Assembly (NCBI GenBank): GCA_020055645.1
Contig: CM034546.1
Coordinates: 101,246,001-101,310,000 of the forward strand
Length of the DNA: 64,000 bases
Reading direction: 5' to 3'
DNA from: Tomocerus qinae
Lineage: Eukaryota; Arthropoda; Collembola; Entomobryomorpha; Tomoceridae
The notes below the pieces were generated by a model. It was not told where the DNA came from and searched no databases. It saw nothing but the letters and a program-made list of their open reading frames with translations. Numbering within the stretch: position 1 is the first letter of the stretch; each line of letters opens with the position of its first letter. The translations under genes were made by a program, and so were the position numbers. This document shows, one piece after another, positions 30,244-42,392 of the stretch.

Positions 30244-33200
30244 ATGGGAGATGCTGAAATCGAAGGAGAAAATGAAACATCTGGAGGTGGAGATGTTGAC
30301 GATGACGATATATTGGATTTACGCCAACAGTTTCATAATACTGTGCGGGAAAATATTGTAAGTAAATGTTTATTCTTCACGACTATGTTCATGATAAAAT
30401 AAATGGTCATTTAAATAGTTTTTTTGACTATTTTACTTTGCATTATCTGTAAACCTTTTGTTTACTAGTTTTATGGTTTAATTCTTTTCAGATATTTCTC
30501 CTCTTTTTCTTGACACTTTGTATTATCAGCTGGACAATTATTGAAGCATTTCTGAGGAAGAAGGAAAGAGAAGAAGGAAACATTATTTCTCTTTCAGTTA
30601 ACCCTCAAAGTGATGATGATGAATCTGTTGTGTATCGTATCTGGTATGATTATAAAACTTATAACAAAAGACAAAAACAAAGCCCAAGCATTCTTGAGTT
30701 TCATTTTACTTTTTACAATACAAATACATTTTAAGTTACATTTACTTCTGCTATAATTAATACGAATGTAATTATTGAATGTATTCAATTCTAGTTTTTG
30801 GCTATGCGTGTTTTCATTGTGTGTGTCCATTGGAGCAGCATTACTTCTACCAATCTCAATTGTGTCAAATGAAGTTCTACTTTTGTATCCGAAAACATAC
30901 TATGTACAATGGTTAAATGCCATGCTCATCCAGGGGTTATGGAACTTGATTTTTCTCTTTGCAAACATATCATTGTTTTTCCTTCTTCCGTTTGCATATC
31001 TATTTATTGAAAGCGAGGGATTTTCCGGCCACAAAAAGGTTAAAATTTTTGTACCTCACTCACAGACAGTTATCAATACTCATAACTAAGCAAGATTGCA
31101 ATAAATGGTTTTAGATGCTAAGAATGGAAATGTAACCTATTGTAGTCGCTTTTGCTTAGTTTATGCCTTACTTAGCTATAAAGTGTTAAATTAACCTTTA
31201 ATAATCCTTTTTTATGTTTCCAAATACAATTAGTTCAATCAGTTTTTTAAAGTTATAATTTACCAAAATCTTTAATGTTTTCAGGGATTAGCAGCCAAGT
31301 TATATGAAGCTACTGTTGTCTTAATTTTGGTTGCTATTGTCATATACGGGATAACGTATGTACTTGCGTCAGTTTTGAGTCCTGAAAGGTCAACATTTGG
31401 GGGAATATTCAGCTTAGGGCTCAGTGATCAACTGCCTTTCATTTATTCATGCATATCCTTTCTTGGTGTTCTTCTACTACTATGTAAGCTCTGTTTCTGT
31501 GCAAGAATTCGTTGTTTTCCAACATGTGTTATTCATTTAGTAATCTAACTATTATATCATTGTTGTATCTTTTCAAGTGTGTACACCGTTGGGATTTGCT
31601 CATTTGTTTACCGTATTAAGTCAACTTCTGGTTGGCCCTCAGTTCCTTCGCAACTTGGAAGAAGAATATTTCATAGCACATTTAGAAGTGGAATCTCTGA
31701 AGAATAAGCTAAACCAAAAAATTGAAAACCGGAAAGTTCTTAACAAAAGCGTTCGAAATGGGAAGAAAAGGTACAAACGGTCGGTAATGAATTTTCAAAG
31801 CGTTGTAGCTGACGATGATGATAAGGAAGACCAAAACAGTAATTTAGAAGAAAAAAGTTCTGAATTTTTAAAATCGTTTCATCACATGACTGCGCTTCTG
31901 CCGCGTGGTGGAGATTTAGACGAAGATGAAAAAACAATGAGTGGTCGAATTGAAGCCATGGAAAAAGACCTACTGGTTTTAGGTCTGTTGTTTCTCTATA
32001 TTACTATTATTTATTATTTAGTTTTCAGGGAAGGACAGCGTAAATGTCGCTTTCCTTTTTCAAGGCACAATATTGTTATAATGTAATCATAAAATAGTTA
32101 ATAATATCCGTAATGAGCCTACAGCTACGGTGGTGCAAAGTTTCAATAAGTATTGTTATTGTTATTAGTATTAATTAAATTACTAACAACAAGTCGACTC
32201 TTTGCTTTGCTGGAGCATTTAATCAAATAATCAATTGCTGAAGTATAGATGGGTTTTACTACACCCTTACATTCTGCTCTTTTATAATTAATTTAAGGAT
32301 GCACTTTGCGCCTGCATAGTCCACATGAGTACCGACATTGCTTGTTTAAAAGTGTTTTCCATCTGACTCAAGAAGGCTCTCCTCGGTGCACAGCAACCAC
32401 ATGGACCTATCTAAATGCGTGTTAAAAAATGTTTTACATCTGGCTTTATTCCTCCCGAAGGATAAGCCCGATTTTTATGGGACTTTTTTGGAATCCTGGA
32501 CTATCGAGGGTTTCTGGATTTTTGATATCATTACTTTAAATGGAGCAACTAGATGGAGGGAATTAAACTAGATGTATAACATTTTTAACATTCAGATTCC
32601 GATTAGTTTATTTAAGTGTCAATTATTATCAGTACATATGTATACTATTATACATGTTGTCTGTTACTCAAATAAAAGCACCGAAGGCAAGCTGGTCACC
32701 TTACTCCCGTAGTCAATGCCGCATTGTACTTGCATTTTAATGCTCCCAGTGGTTACTATGCTAGCTCAAAGTGCATCCTTAAAAGAGATATTTAGCAATT
32801 GGTGTCACATGAGTTGCTCAGACCGGACAAAATACGAAATAAATGATGTATATTGTTTCAACTTTTGTCACTATTTAAAAAAAATAAACTTAATTGTTTT
32901 AATTCAGAAAAGCTAAAGAAAACGCCTGGTTGGAAGCGGAACTTGGTCTATCCGCTCGCATTTCTATTTGTTCTAGTCTTGACCGCTTTGACTGTATTTA
33001 TGGTAATTATAAACACCTTGCAACTTGTAGTTGGACTTAAAGCTTTACCGCTGAGTGCCCAGGTTTGTGTGATGTATTTTATGTACTTCCGCAATACATA
33101 TCCATTATTTGTTTTGTCTCTAAAAGAAAAAATTAAACTTTTGATACCGAATTAATTTTTTGTGATTGCTTATAGAACTTTTCCCTTGGATTATCATCAA

Positions 33201-33906
33201 TGTCGGTATTGGGACCATGGGGTGCAGCACTTGAAGTTATTATAATTTTCTATCTTATCGCCACCTCACTTATTGGGTTATACAACTTACCAGGAGTGAG
33301 AACGCTACGCCCAAGACGTGGAGATTCGCCAACAAGTCATATCATTTACAACTGTGCTCTCGTCCTGATATTGAGCTCAGCATTACCAGTTTTGGCCAGA
33401 ATTTTGGGTTTGTTTATATATCTATATTATTCAATAATTTTGAATCGAAAGTTAAAGAAGTATTTCCAGTGTTGTAGTTATGATGTATTTATTTATGTAT
33501 TTTGAATTACTAACATTTAGGCATCACTAACTTTGATTTATTGGGAAGCTATGGCCAAATTGAATGGTTGGGAAACATATACATAGTCTTACTGTACAAT
33601 GTCGTTTTTTCTGTCTCTTCGACTTTGTGTCTAGTTACCAAATTCACATCGGCTATTAGACAAGAACTACGTTCAAGGTAATTAACTTTGATTTATTGTG
33701 GTTCCATCAGTAGTGTTTGTACTAAAATACTTATATTCCATTATTATTTTAGATTGGAAAATGTTTTGCGATTTCTTTCCTTTTGGAAAAGATACAGCTC
33801 CAGCTCTACCTCCCAAAACGGGGATGTTTCAGGAGCCTCCAACTCTCCTTTAAGATCACCTCGAAGTCAAAATCGTGACTCCCTTGTAAGCCGTAAAGAA
33901 GACTGA
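30244..33906 (+). CDS. LMBR1: LMBR1/LMBR1L-family multipass membrane protein (lilipod-like), 9 exons
   Basis: Exons are 30244-30357, 30492-30643, 30795-31038, 31285-31483, 31578-31982, 32908-33062, 33176-33407, 33521-33677 and 33753-33906. The phases agree and give about 603 aa. Diagnostic blocks in order: LRQQFHNTVRENI; LLLPISIVSNEVLLLYPKTY; WLNAMLIQGLWNLIFLFANI; PFAYLFIESEGFSGHKK; YSCISFLGVLLL with CTPLGFAHLF; PGWKRNLVYPLAFLFVLVLT; IFYLIATSLIGLYNLP; TLRPRRGD; VLILSSALPVLARILGI. This matches the roughly nine-segment LMBR1 family (LMBR1L is a lipocalin receptor; fly lilipod tunes BMP signalling). It is longer than human LMBR1L (489 aa) because the cytoplasmic loop in exon 5 has a charged Lys/Asp/Glu-rich insertion. 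Whether it corresponds to LMBR1 or LMBR1L is undecidable in an invertebrate. The exon 5 donor (TTAG/GTCTGT) is weak but required by frame and homology. Confidence 0.93.
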
Positions 33907-36183
33907 TATTTTGTTACTCATTGTGTTGTTTTATTATGTATTCCATGCCAGAACGCAGTGTTTAGAGAAGTATGAATCCTTTCTGGGGCAGCGAAATCAC
34001 AATTATCTACTGTAGAATAGTCATATAATAGCCAATACTCTTTGTTACTTAAATTATTACTCTTTCAAATGTAGTTTATTGTGTAACGAATGCACACAAA
34101 GCACATGAGATTTCTGCGGCTTCAATGGTCTATTTGTATATTATTCAAATACCATTTTTGGCAATAATGATGTACGCACAAGAAATAGAATACAGTGAAA
34201 ACGGCATATTAAGGTTTCCGACCCTCTGGTGTAAAAATGTACTATAGAGTCTTTAGATATGGAAGCTTTGCCAGCGGCTGAAAATTGTACGTATATAGGC
34301 ATCAAAATATCCTAAATAAATAGTAGAGGATCATTTTTAGCACCAATGAAGTTCCCTGTGATATGTGGTTTTCACTGTTGTATGTTTTATTAAGTCTAAG
34401 TCGTATTTGTACATACCATAATAATAGTTAAATATAATGTCAGCATATAGGTATTTATTATTTATTACGGTCAGTAATTTTCTCCATTGTTGGCGAAAAT
34501 GTTTAATTTTAATATTTATTTACAAGCACACGAAACGAAAAATTATTCTTTGAAGTTTGTTAAGTAATAATTCTGAAAGTTCTGGTTGTTGATACTTGAT
34601 AATACAAAATGAATTAAATTATTTGTGACCTCGTGTTTAAATACCTATATTATAACGCCATGTTTGTTGTAAAATCCTTTTATTACGTTTATTTTTAAAA
34701 TTTTGAATAGAAATGAACACCGAAGGAAATGTTATTATTATTATTGCGTTCATATTATACTTTAAAATTCAGGATAAATAATAAATTACATTTAGTATCT
34801 AAGTCAGTCCCATCTATTTACACCGAAGAGACCTAGTTTGAGTTTAATTTAGGGAATAAGATCTATGCCTTGTATATATATACAATGTACTGCAGACTAA
34901 CTATATACCCGTTTGTACCATGTATTATAATAACCATTTTAAGTTTGTGGTACTTTCTATTTAAAAAACAACCTGAGCAATGAGCATATATTATGCAATT
35001 CAAAACAGAATTAAATCCTAAAATCATTTCATTCTTATTTAAATCCATTGTGATTAAATGAATAGAGATGTACTACTTTTAGTTTTTTACAATGCAATTC
35101 AGGATATTACGATAAAATAGTATTGTTAAGACTTTTGTTTGGTTTGAAATAGATTATGTTAAGACCATAAGTTCGATTTAAAAAGTTGAACATGTTGTAT
35201 ATATATGGTTGCATGTAAAAAATTTATCAGAAATTCCCTATATTTATTGCTAACTATTGATATTAAATATACAATATGAGAGGATAGCAATGTTGTTTGT
35301 TTTACTCTTTCAAACTTGTGAAAGAAGAAAACAACCAATATGAAATTTGATTGGATAACAATAAATTTCTTTCCATTTGCAAGCACGAAATTAAAAAAAA
35401 GTATAAGGAAGATATAACATATCTCGAAGTTTACTTTCTAGTTAGTCTTCAGTCTCTATCTAATTAGCTGACTGGCAACATGTCATTAATGTCGTTTACT
35501 ATTACCAACACTAACAAACGGATTTTCCAGATTTTCCATTCCATCAAATGATATGTTATGTGCAACAATGGCAAGTTGAAAATTGTATCAGCATTATGGT
35601 CATAGACAAAGTTTGTATATGGCATAATATGGTATAACGTTTACTTTTAAAATATAATATATTTTGCATGACCCTTATATCTATAACATTTTAACAGGGT
35701 TATATAAATAATTTTTAGCTTCACAGATATAACTCTGAAGACTCATACTGAACTAATGCCATACCGCATTTCCCTAGTCAGGACCGAATAGATTTCAGGT
35801 TTAAATTCCTTGAATGAACTATAAACTTTAAAAGGGGCTTCATCAGATTTTTCTACACCATGAACATATCCGAGTTATTCGTCACATTAGACCCAGGTTT
35901 GATAATATGATGGAGTGCTGGAGTAACTAAAAAGCAATTCAAGCTTTGACCATCGCTTTCCTCTTTGGTGAAAGTTAAGTTCACAAGTGAAAGTAAGGTG
36001 AAAGTTCAAAAGTGGTGCGAAGTGACCACGTATTTTCAAGTGATTTTTAAGCCTATTAATAAGAAATACCATGTACCTGGAGATGGAGAGAGCTGAAGAT
36101 TGATATATTTTACTTTGTGGTTTTACTGATACGAAAATTGAAAATCCAAACCACACGAGACCACAAAATCATAACTAACAATA
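33907..36183. other. 3' flank of the LMBR1-like gene, no gene seen
   Basis: AATAAA at 34315-34320 lies about 410 bases after the stop and is a candidate polyadenylation signal. The remaining AT-rich DNA shows no exon-like frame or clear repeat. Confidence 0.45.
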
Positions 36184-36284
36184 GACGTTTCCCACAATTG
36201 GTGACCGGTCACTAAATTAACATGAATAGGTATTGAAATGACTACAGTACCTGCCTGCGTTATCCTGGAATTGTGGGAAACGTC
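36184..36284. mobile_element. Intact 101 bp TA-flanked MITE
   Basis: GACGTTTCCCACAATTGG at the left and CCTGGAATTGTGGGAAACGTC at the right are inverted, with TA on both sides (36182-36183 and 36285-36286), as in Tc1/mariner-derived MITEs. It is nearly identical to the two halves of the interrupted copy at 5642-6829 and shows the empty target ATGACTAC. Confidence 0.8.
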
Positions 36285-36838
36285 TATTTTGTAGAAAGAC
36301 ATTTAAATGACTAATCATTGTTTAACTCCCAAATTATGCTTTTACTCTACCTTTTACAACATTTTCGCAACGAAGAAAGTTCATGTCAAATGACATGGTA
36401 GAAAAAGAGAAACACGGTAAACAATAAAGGTGACTCGTATGAAAACGTTAACCGGTCGTGACCGCACCCCGTATAGCGTGCCAAGGAATAGTGAATAGAC
36501 CATTGAAAGATGACATTAGTGTATTTATGGATTTTTGATTCAATTTTGTTTCATTACGACCTTACGATACCTTCAGAACAGGACATCAAACTGGATATTA
36601 ATGGCGATTATGGTATGTAAAGTATGTATTTTACATGCATGTATAAAGGATACGATATTATGGATACGGCGGTATATATAAGTAATACAGTGCACAATAG
36701 TGCACATGATTGATGAGTAATATTATTATTACGTGTGTATAAGTGTGGTAGCAACAACAGCATAGCATAGTAGTGCCAATTTCAATTGAATTTCATCATT
36801 CAGCAAAGTCAGCATGATAATGTAATTTTAAGAAATAT

Positions 36839-36885
36839 ATATATAAACTGGGCAGAACATCTTCGTTTGTCATTTCTATTCAGTG
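36839..36885 (+). promoter_or_regulatory. Candidate TATA-box core promoter for the PPPDE/PUL gene
   Basis: TATAAA at 36842-36847 (in TATATATATAAA) is 30 bases upstream of the A in TCATTT at 36870-36875, a plausible initiator. A second initiator-like TCAGTG is at 36880. The coding start lies about 700 bases downstream with AG-rich leader sequence between. No transcript evidence is available. Confidence 0.35.
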
Positions 36886-37566
36886 ATAATAGTTCTCATT
36901 GTTATTAGTCCAGTCAGTTCCAGCCATCCCGTTCTTTCCTTATCCATTCGTTGTTCGTACCTGATCTACCCGACCAGACCAGGTATTACCAATTACTTAA
37001 AGCGGTGTTTTATTATTTTTGTTGTCAGCTATTTTAAGTCATAAGTTGGCTCAGTAGTTTCTAACTTCAGTTATTTTCTAACGTTTTGGACATTTCGGTA
37101 ATGAAAATGAAATGGCATTCTATTGAAATATCACAATGGAGTTTTTTGATTTTTAGAGTCTACACATTATAGTTGCAGTCCTGAAAATTTTCGCACCTAC
37201 AGGGGAATTTCAATAACATCATTATTCTCAACTAGTGGACGGTATGCATATTAGATATCTGTCGTTGTTTTTGTTTACATTTCTGATGATCGAACTGCTA
37301 TTTTGTAATCAATAGTCTTGTTTAATTTTAAATATCTGTGTTTATAACAGCCATTATGTTGTTTTGTTTAGGTCCGCATCAAGGTAATAACAAAAGGTTA
37401 CTGGATCCTTGGATGTACGTTTTTCCATTGACCCATCAGGAATCAAAATTAAAAATAATTGAAGAAAGTGAAATCACTAAAGCTACTGAAATAGGCTAAT
37501 CGGCACAAGAAGAGGAAGAAAGTACACTTTTAAATTGTTGGGTTAAATTGAATTTTGAGTGGAGGG

Positions 37567-40500
37567 ATGGAGAATGTTCCAGATTCTAATTCTGTCGAGA
37601 GTAATGAAAAAGATAGCAGCAGTGAAAAAAGTCCAAAAGGGAACGTGGTTGAACTTTATCTATACGATTTGAGTCGTGGCATGGCCAAAAGTCTCTCTTC
37701 AGCAATTGTTGGTAATGATAAACTGCTTTCACTTTGCAATGAGTCTGTCAAACTTAACGGAGGTAAAAGGGAGATTTCTTTTAGACAGAAACTTTGCTGA
37801 AATATATAGCAAACAGTTTTCCTGTCTGGTCAACTATAGATTTCTTCCTTGCGACCCGTTTAACAAGTTAATCTCGTTACAACAATGAATCATTGTAACT
37901 ATTCCTGTTAGACAAATTCTATGTACTATTACATTTTACACATAAAACCATTAAAGTGATGCCTACTACTCAAAATTCAATTTCTAAGTAGCAGAGTAAT
38001 TACTAATTAGCGTGTGCACAATTTCTTTTTGTTTTTATTGCAGGTCAACAGATTGATGGAATTTGGCATACTTCAATTGTGGTGTACGGGAGGGAATATT
38101 TTTTTGGTGGCTCAGGGATCCATAACATTTATCCCGTAAGTGTATATTATGCGCTTCTTCTTGCGTATATTATTTGCTATGCAAAAGATACCTTCTATGT
38201 AATGGTGGAGACACTCCTATATTATGGCAGGTTTGCTAGAAAAGGAAAGTCTTTGTATTGTTGTACATAATATATAATAGTTAATGAAAGGAACTTTGCA
38301 TTATTCATTCTCAACCTTAATTTCCTTGTAACAATTAATAGACGATTACTAATGAGATGAGATAAGTATTCTCAAGACATTTTCAGAAGAAATGCCTGCG
38401 CTATAATCTGTCTGCATAACACTACACTTAAATAGGCAACAGTACTATATAACAGTGGGCTTCCTTAAAATAGATTTCTAAAAATAAACAATGCTTTGAA
38501 CTCTGTGGCACAAGATGTATACATACACTAGACATGGTCTACAGTCTGCAAATTTACATAACAGATTTTTATACGCTTCATTTTTACCCAGTACACGGAG
38601 ATATCTATTCAGTTCCTTTCACAAATAAGAGGGAATGCTCATCTTCCTATTTCTTTGATTCTTTCCGTGTATATACATTGGGGGAGGTGGGGATAGGAGT
38701 TTAATGGAATCTTCTTAGTCTAGATGTAGATAAGTTGATACGTAGATTGTATGTTGATTCAAGTTTGTTAGTAAATTTAATATTATAGCCTCTTCAGCAT
38801 TTAGTTGGCTTTTTTCTTTTTCTTGAAATATCTAGTCTTGGCTGATGCCATTGCCATTACTACTTACTTGTATTGCACTTGGTTCTTTGCACTTTTACCC
38901 TTCAAACTCTTCTAGCACGACTTCCTAGTTTTATATACTAGACAAATAGACGTAGTGCATAGTAGTACGGATTTAGCAACAGTTACTTTCTAGGTGCGTT
39001 TCAGAGAATGTCAAATTAAATAGTGGGGATTGTTAATTCAGCAAGTATCAAATATCTTTATGTTGTAACCTGTTTCAAGATTTAATTATTGATTTAATGT
39101 TTGATATAATTGACGTAATATACACTGTGCTACTTAAATGGTTTTGTTGTTGCTTTATATTTTATTTTCTCAATTTCATTATACAAGATTGGTTTTGATA
39201 TTTGCAAATTAAACCTCTGTTTATGAACCAAATTAATCTACTATGATTTGTATCTTGAATTGTGAAGTGAACGGTAGTAAAATTTCTTATTCCTTATTTT
39301 GATTGTCTACAGGGCACTACAATTTTGGGACATCCACTTAGAACATTTATTTTAGGTCACACTGAGATTCCAGAGGAAGTGTTCCTTTTACAAGTACAAG
39401 AATTGAGTGATTCTGTCTTTCAGCCACATACTTATGATCTATTTCAACACAACTGCAATACCTTTTCAAACGAGGTAGCACAATTTCTTGTCGGAAAGGG
39501 TATCCCCAGGTTCATTCTAGACCTACCAAACACAGTTCTTAATAGGTGAGCTTTCTAAACACAGCATTAAGGCAGTAATGAGGTAATTATTCAGTATTAT
39601 ATTTGGTTTTCCTATTTTCAGTCCTCTTGGTCAACTACTGAAGCAATTTTACGACCAAAGTTTAGTACGCCAAAGAGGAGGATACGATCCAAATCCATTT
39701 GAGATTCTTATACGAGAACGTGTACTGCACGTAAGTGGTCTGAACGAAACAATGGGCGATCACGAAAATTCCCCTTTATCAGATGAAGGAACTCCACCAC
39801 CCAGAGCAAATAAACGTCGAGATTTGGTCGCTGAAGTTGAAGAAGAAGAAAGGAAGGAGCGGGAGGAGAAGAAGAAAAATCGGGAACCTCCTATTGTTTT
39901 CAGGTACAATTTCATCTGTCACATTATCATTAATATTTTTTGTATTGCACTTTTACTGTTGTAGGAATAAAACCTGCCATTATACTAAGTTTAATCTGGA
40001 TTCTTAAATTAAATTTTACTTTGCAGAGAACTAGGAAGAGACGTGAACGAGTTATTGGACGAATTGGAAAAGTCATTGTGCAAAGTAGAACTTAATGATG
40101 AAGAAATGCGGTGTCTAAAAGAATTGCGAGAATACGCTCTCGGAGATGAAGGAAGTTGGGTGCTTTCCGATGACTTTCTTAATCTTATTGGTAAGATGCC
40201 AATAGCGCATTCCTTATACTTTGTATTGTGGTACGTCAATGTACTACAGATATGATGGTCTATCATGAGATAAAGGCATAGAACGTGTTCAGAAATCTTG
40301 GATAATACAGATTCTCTTATCTGTATTAAGATTATTATTAACATAGTGTTATTAATGATGATGTGGCATTATTATTTGTATCCGTTTTAGGTCGAATTTT
40401 ACTCAGTGGAGAAGCAGGCATCGGTGATGATAGCAGAGAATATTGCTGCAAAATATTGGCTTGGCTTGCTGTGAGTCTTTTGTTTCACAATGGTTACCAT

Positions 40501-42392
40501 TGTAAAGTAGCACATGTTAAAGTTATGCTATGTAAGAAATTAAAGTAGTTCGACGTATTTATAAATCGACTAATTGCGTTTCAGGTCACAAAAGATGATG
40601 TTATTCTGGTTCTGCATCAAGACAGACGTGATCACGTGATAATGAGGTATGCCTCCAATGTGGACCAAATGTCACCAAAATGTCAAGAAGCCGTAGCTTA
40701 TCTATTATGCAACTTATTTGAAAATTTGTCAACTTCCGAATGGTTATTGTAAGTAAATTACTGATTCCACTCATACTATATGGAAGAAATACTAATTTTA
40801 CGAAGGAATTGTTGTTTTCATGCAGATACATATCCGAATGGGAGAATGATTCAAGAGGATTAACATCAAACATCCGAGTGACAACCAAAGTGGGTGTCCA
40901 CGCATTACTGAGTAAAGAATTCAAAGATATAGGTTCTGCTTTGGTCTACAACATGGTGTCCAAGGAGGTAAAAACTGCGGTCAGTAAATCACACTTTCGT
41001 CCGTCCATCATCACACTCACACTATGAATTTTAAAAACTTATTTTTGAGTTCAATGAGTCCGATCCAATATTATGTATAGTATCAATTTCTAAACTGAAT
41101 TTGAATTCAATTACCCTTATATTTGGAAATGAGCTCCAAAATATGGAAATTCTATTTTTGCTTTGTTTCATTGCTATTGGCTCTTAATCTGGTAAAAGCT
41201 GTAGAAATACTCTCACAAAGCTCAACACAGTCTCACTTTACTAGGCACATTATTTATCATTTGCCCTGTTCAAATATATTTTGTGTTCATGTGGATTTCA
41301 TTTTTGTGCCGTGGCAAGTATTTAACGATGGTTTTATGTGCTTTACTAACTCTTGTTTTGTCGTAATCTACTTAACAACTGTTAAACATAATGTTAAATT
41401 ACTGGCCTGGTAGGTAGTGTCCAAACTCCAAATGGTGGTAACACTACACGGGAATAATGGATGCTTGTCTTCGGCAAAATGTTATGATTAATTTAAATTA
41501 GATTTCATTTATTGTCTGATAAATTGCTTTTTATTTTGCTTGCATTCCTGTATAAATGTATTTCTCTTCCAGTTTCTACCGGATATGCATTTTAATTTCA
41601 CATTTCTTGTAGATTATTATTATGGGAATGAATATTACAATATTTATAAAGTATTTTTCATGAGAATATGTATTTTATTTGTCATTATCACTGATACAGT
41701 ATATAATTGTGTTTTTACGCGATGGGTAAAGTTAGTCTCTTATTCTGTGGTGATCTTTTAAGTGGATATAACTAACTGCGAAAATAATGGACGGGCGGTG
41801 ACGTATATTTTGGTAAAATACATATCTATGTAATGTGTACTTGTTTTTTTCGCAAGCGTCTGGGCGTCACAACGACTGTGAGATCCATACTCCCTCGGCC
41901 ATCAAAATCGAAGGCAAGGGAATGATGGCCAATTATTTCCGATACAATTGGTTTTTGTGCAAAGTTTGATATTAATCCGCTTGTTGAATACTTACTTTTA
42001 CATCTGTAGTTAATTGCAATGCTGATCTATTTTCAAAGTTTTCCATAAATTACTTAATATAATGTTTCATATGTAGGTTTTCGACGATGTTGCCGTTGAA
42101 ATGGCACTTGCCCTTCTACAATTTTTGTCGGAAAGGCCTCCAGAAACACTTATCTGGCGAGGACTCAAGTCTCTTCTCAGGTGTTGTCAATTAGCTAGAG
42201 CAGAGGTATGTTTCCTATTCAAATATGCCATTAAAAAAGTCTATTTTAATGGTTGTTGATAATGATTGTTTTGTTTAGGTACCAGCGCTGGTTAAAATGG
42301 TAGGTCCACCTCCTACTGATTTAAAAGGAACAAGTGCTCGGTGTGATGAGTTAGTGAAGCAAGTTGACGCTCTTTTAAAAACAGCTGCTTAA
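37567..42392 (+). CDS. PPPDE (DeSI-type) deSUMOylating isopeptidase fused to a PUL-like domain, 10 exons
   Basis: Exons are 37567-37762, 38044-38135, 39313-39545, 39622-39903, 40027-40190, 40391-40470, 40585-40748, 40826-40967, 42077-42205 and 42279-42392. The phases are consistent and give about 531 aa. Residues 1-27 are Ser/Glu-rich. A PPPDE domain follows (about 28-190): VELYLYDLSRGMAKSLS, GIWHTSIVVYGREYFFGG, and HNCNTFSNEVAQFLVGKGIP. The catalytic pair is His74 and Cys144, 70 residues apart, the same spacing as His38/Cys108 of DESI1. A charged linker (about 235-265, EEEERKEREEKKKNREPP) leads to an all-helical region (about 268-531) with CKILAWLAVTKDDVIL, AVAYLLCNLFENLS and MALALLQFLSERPPETLIWR, which resembles the PUL/ARM-like module of PLAA/Ufd3 that binds p97/Cdc48. 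PPPDE proteins remove SUMO or act on ubiquitin. The PUL assignment is by eye. AATAAA at 42739-42744 may be the polyadenylation signal. Confidence 0.88.
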
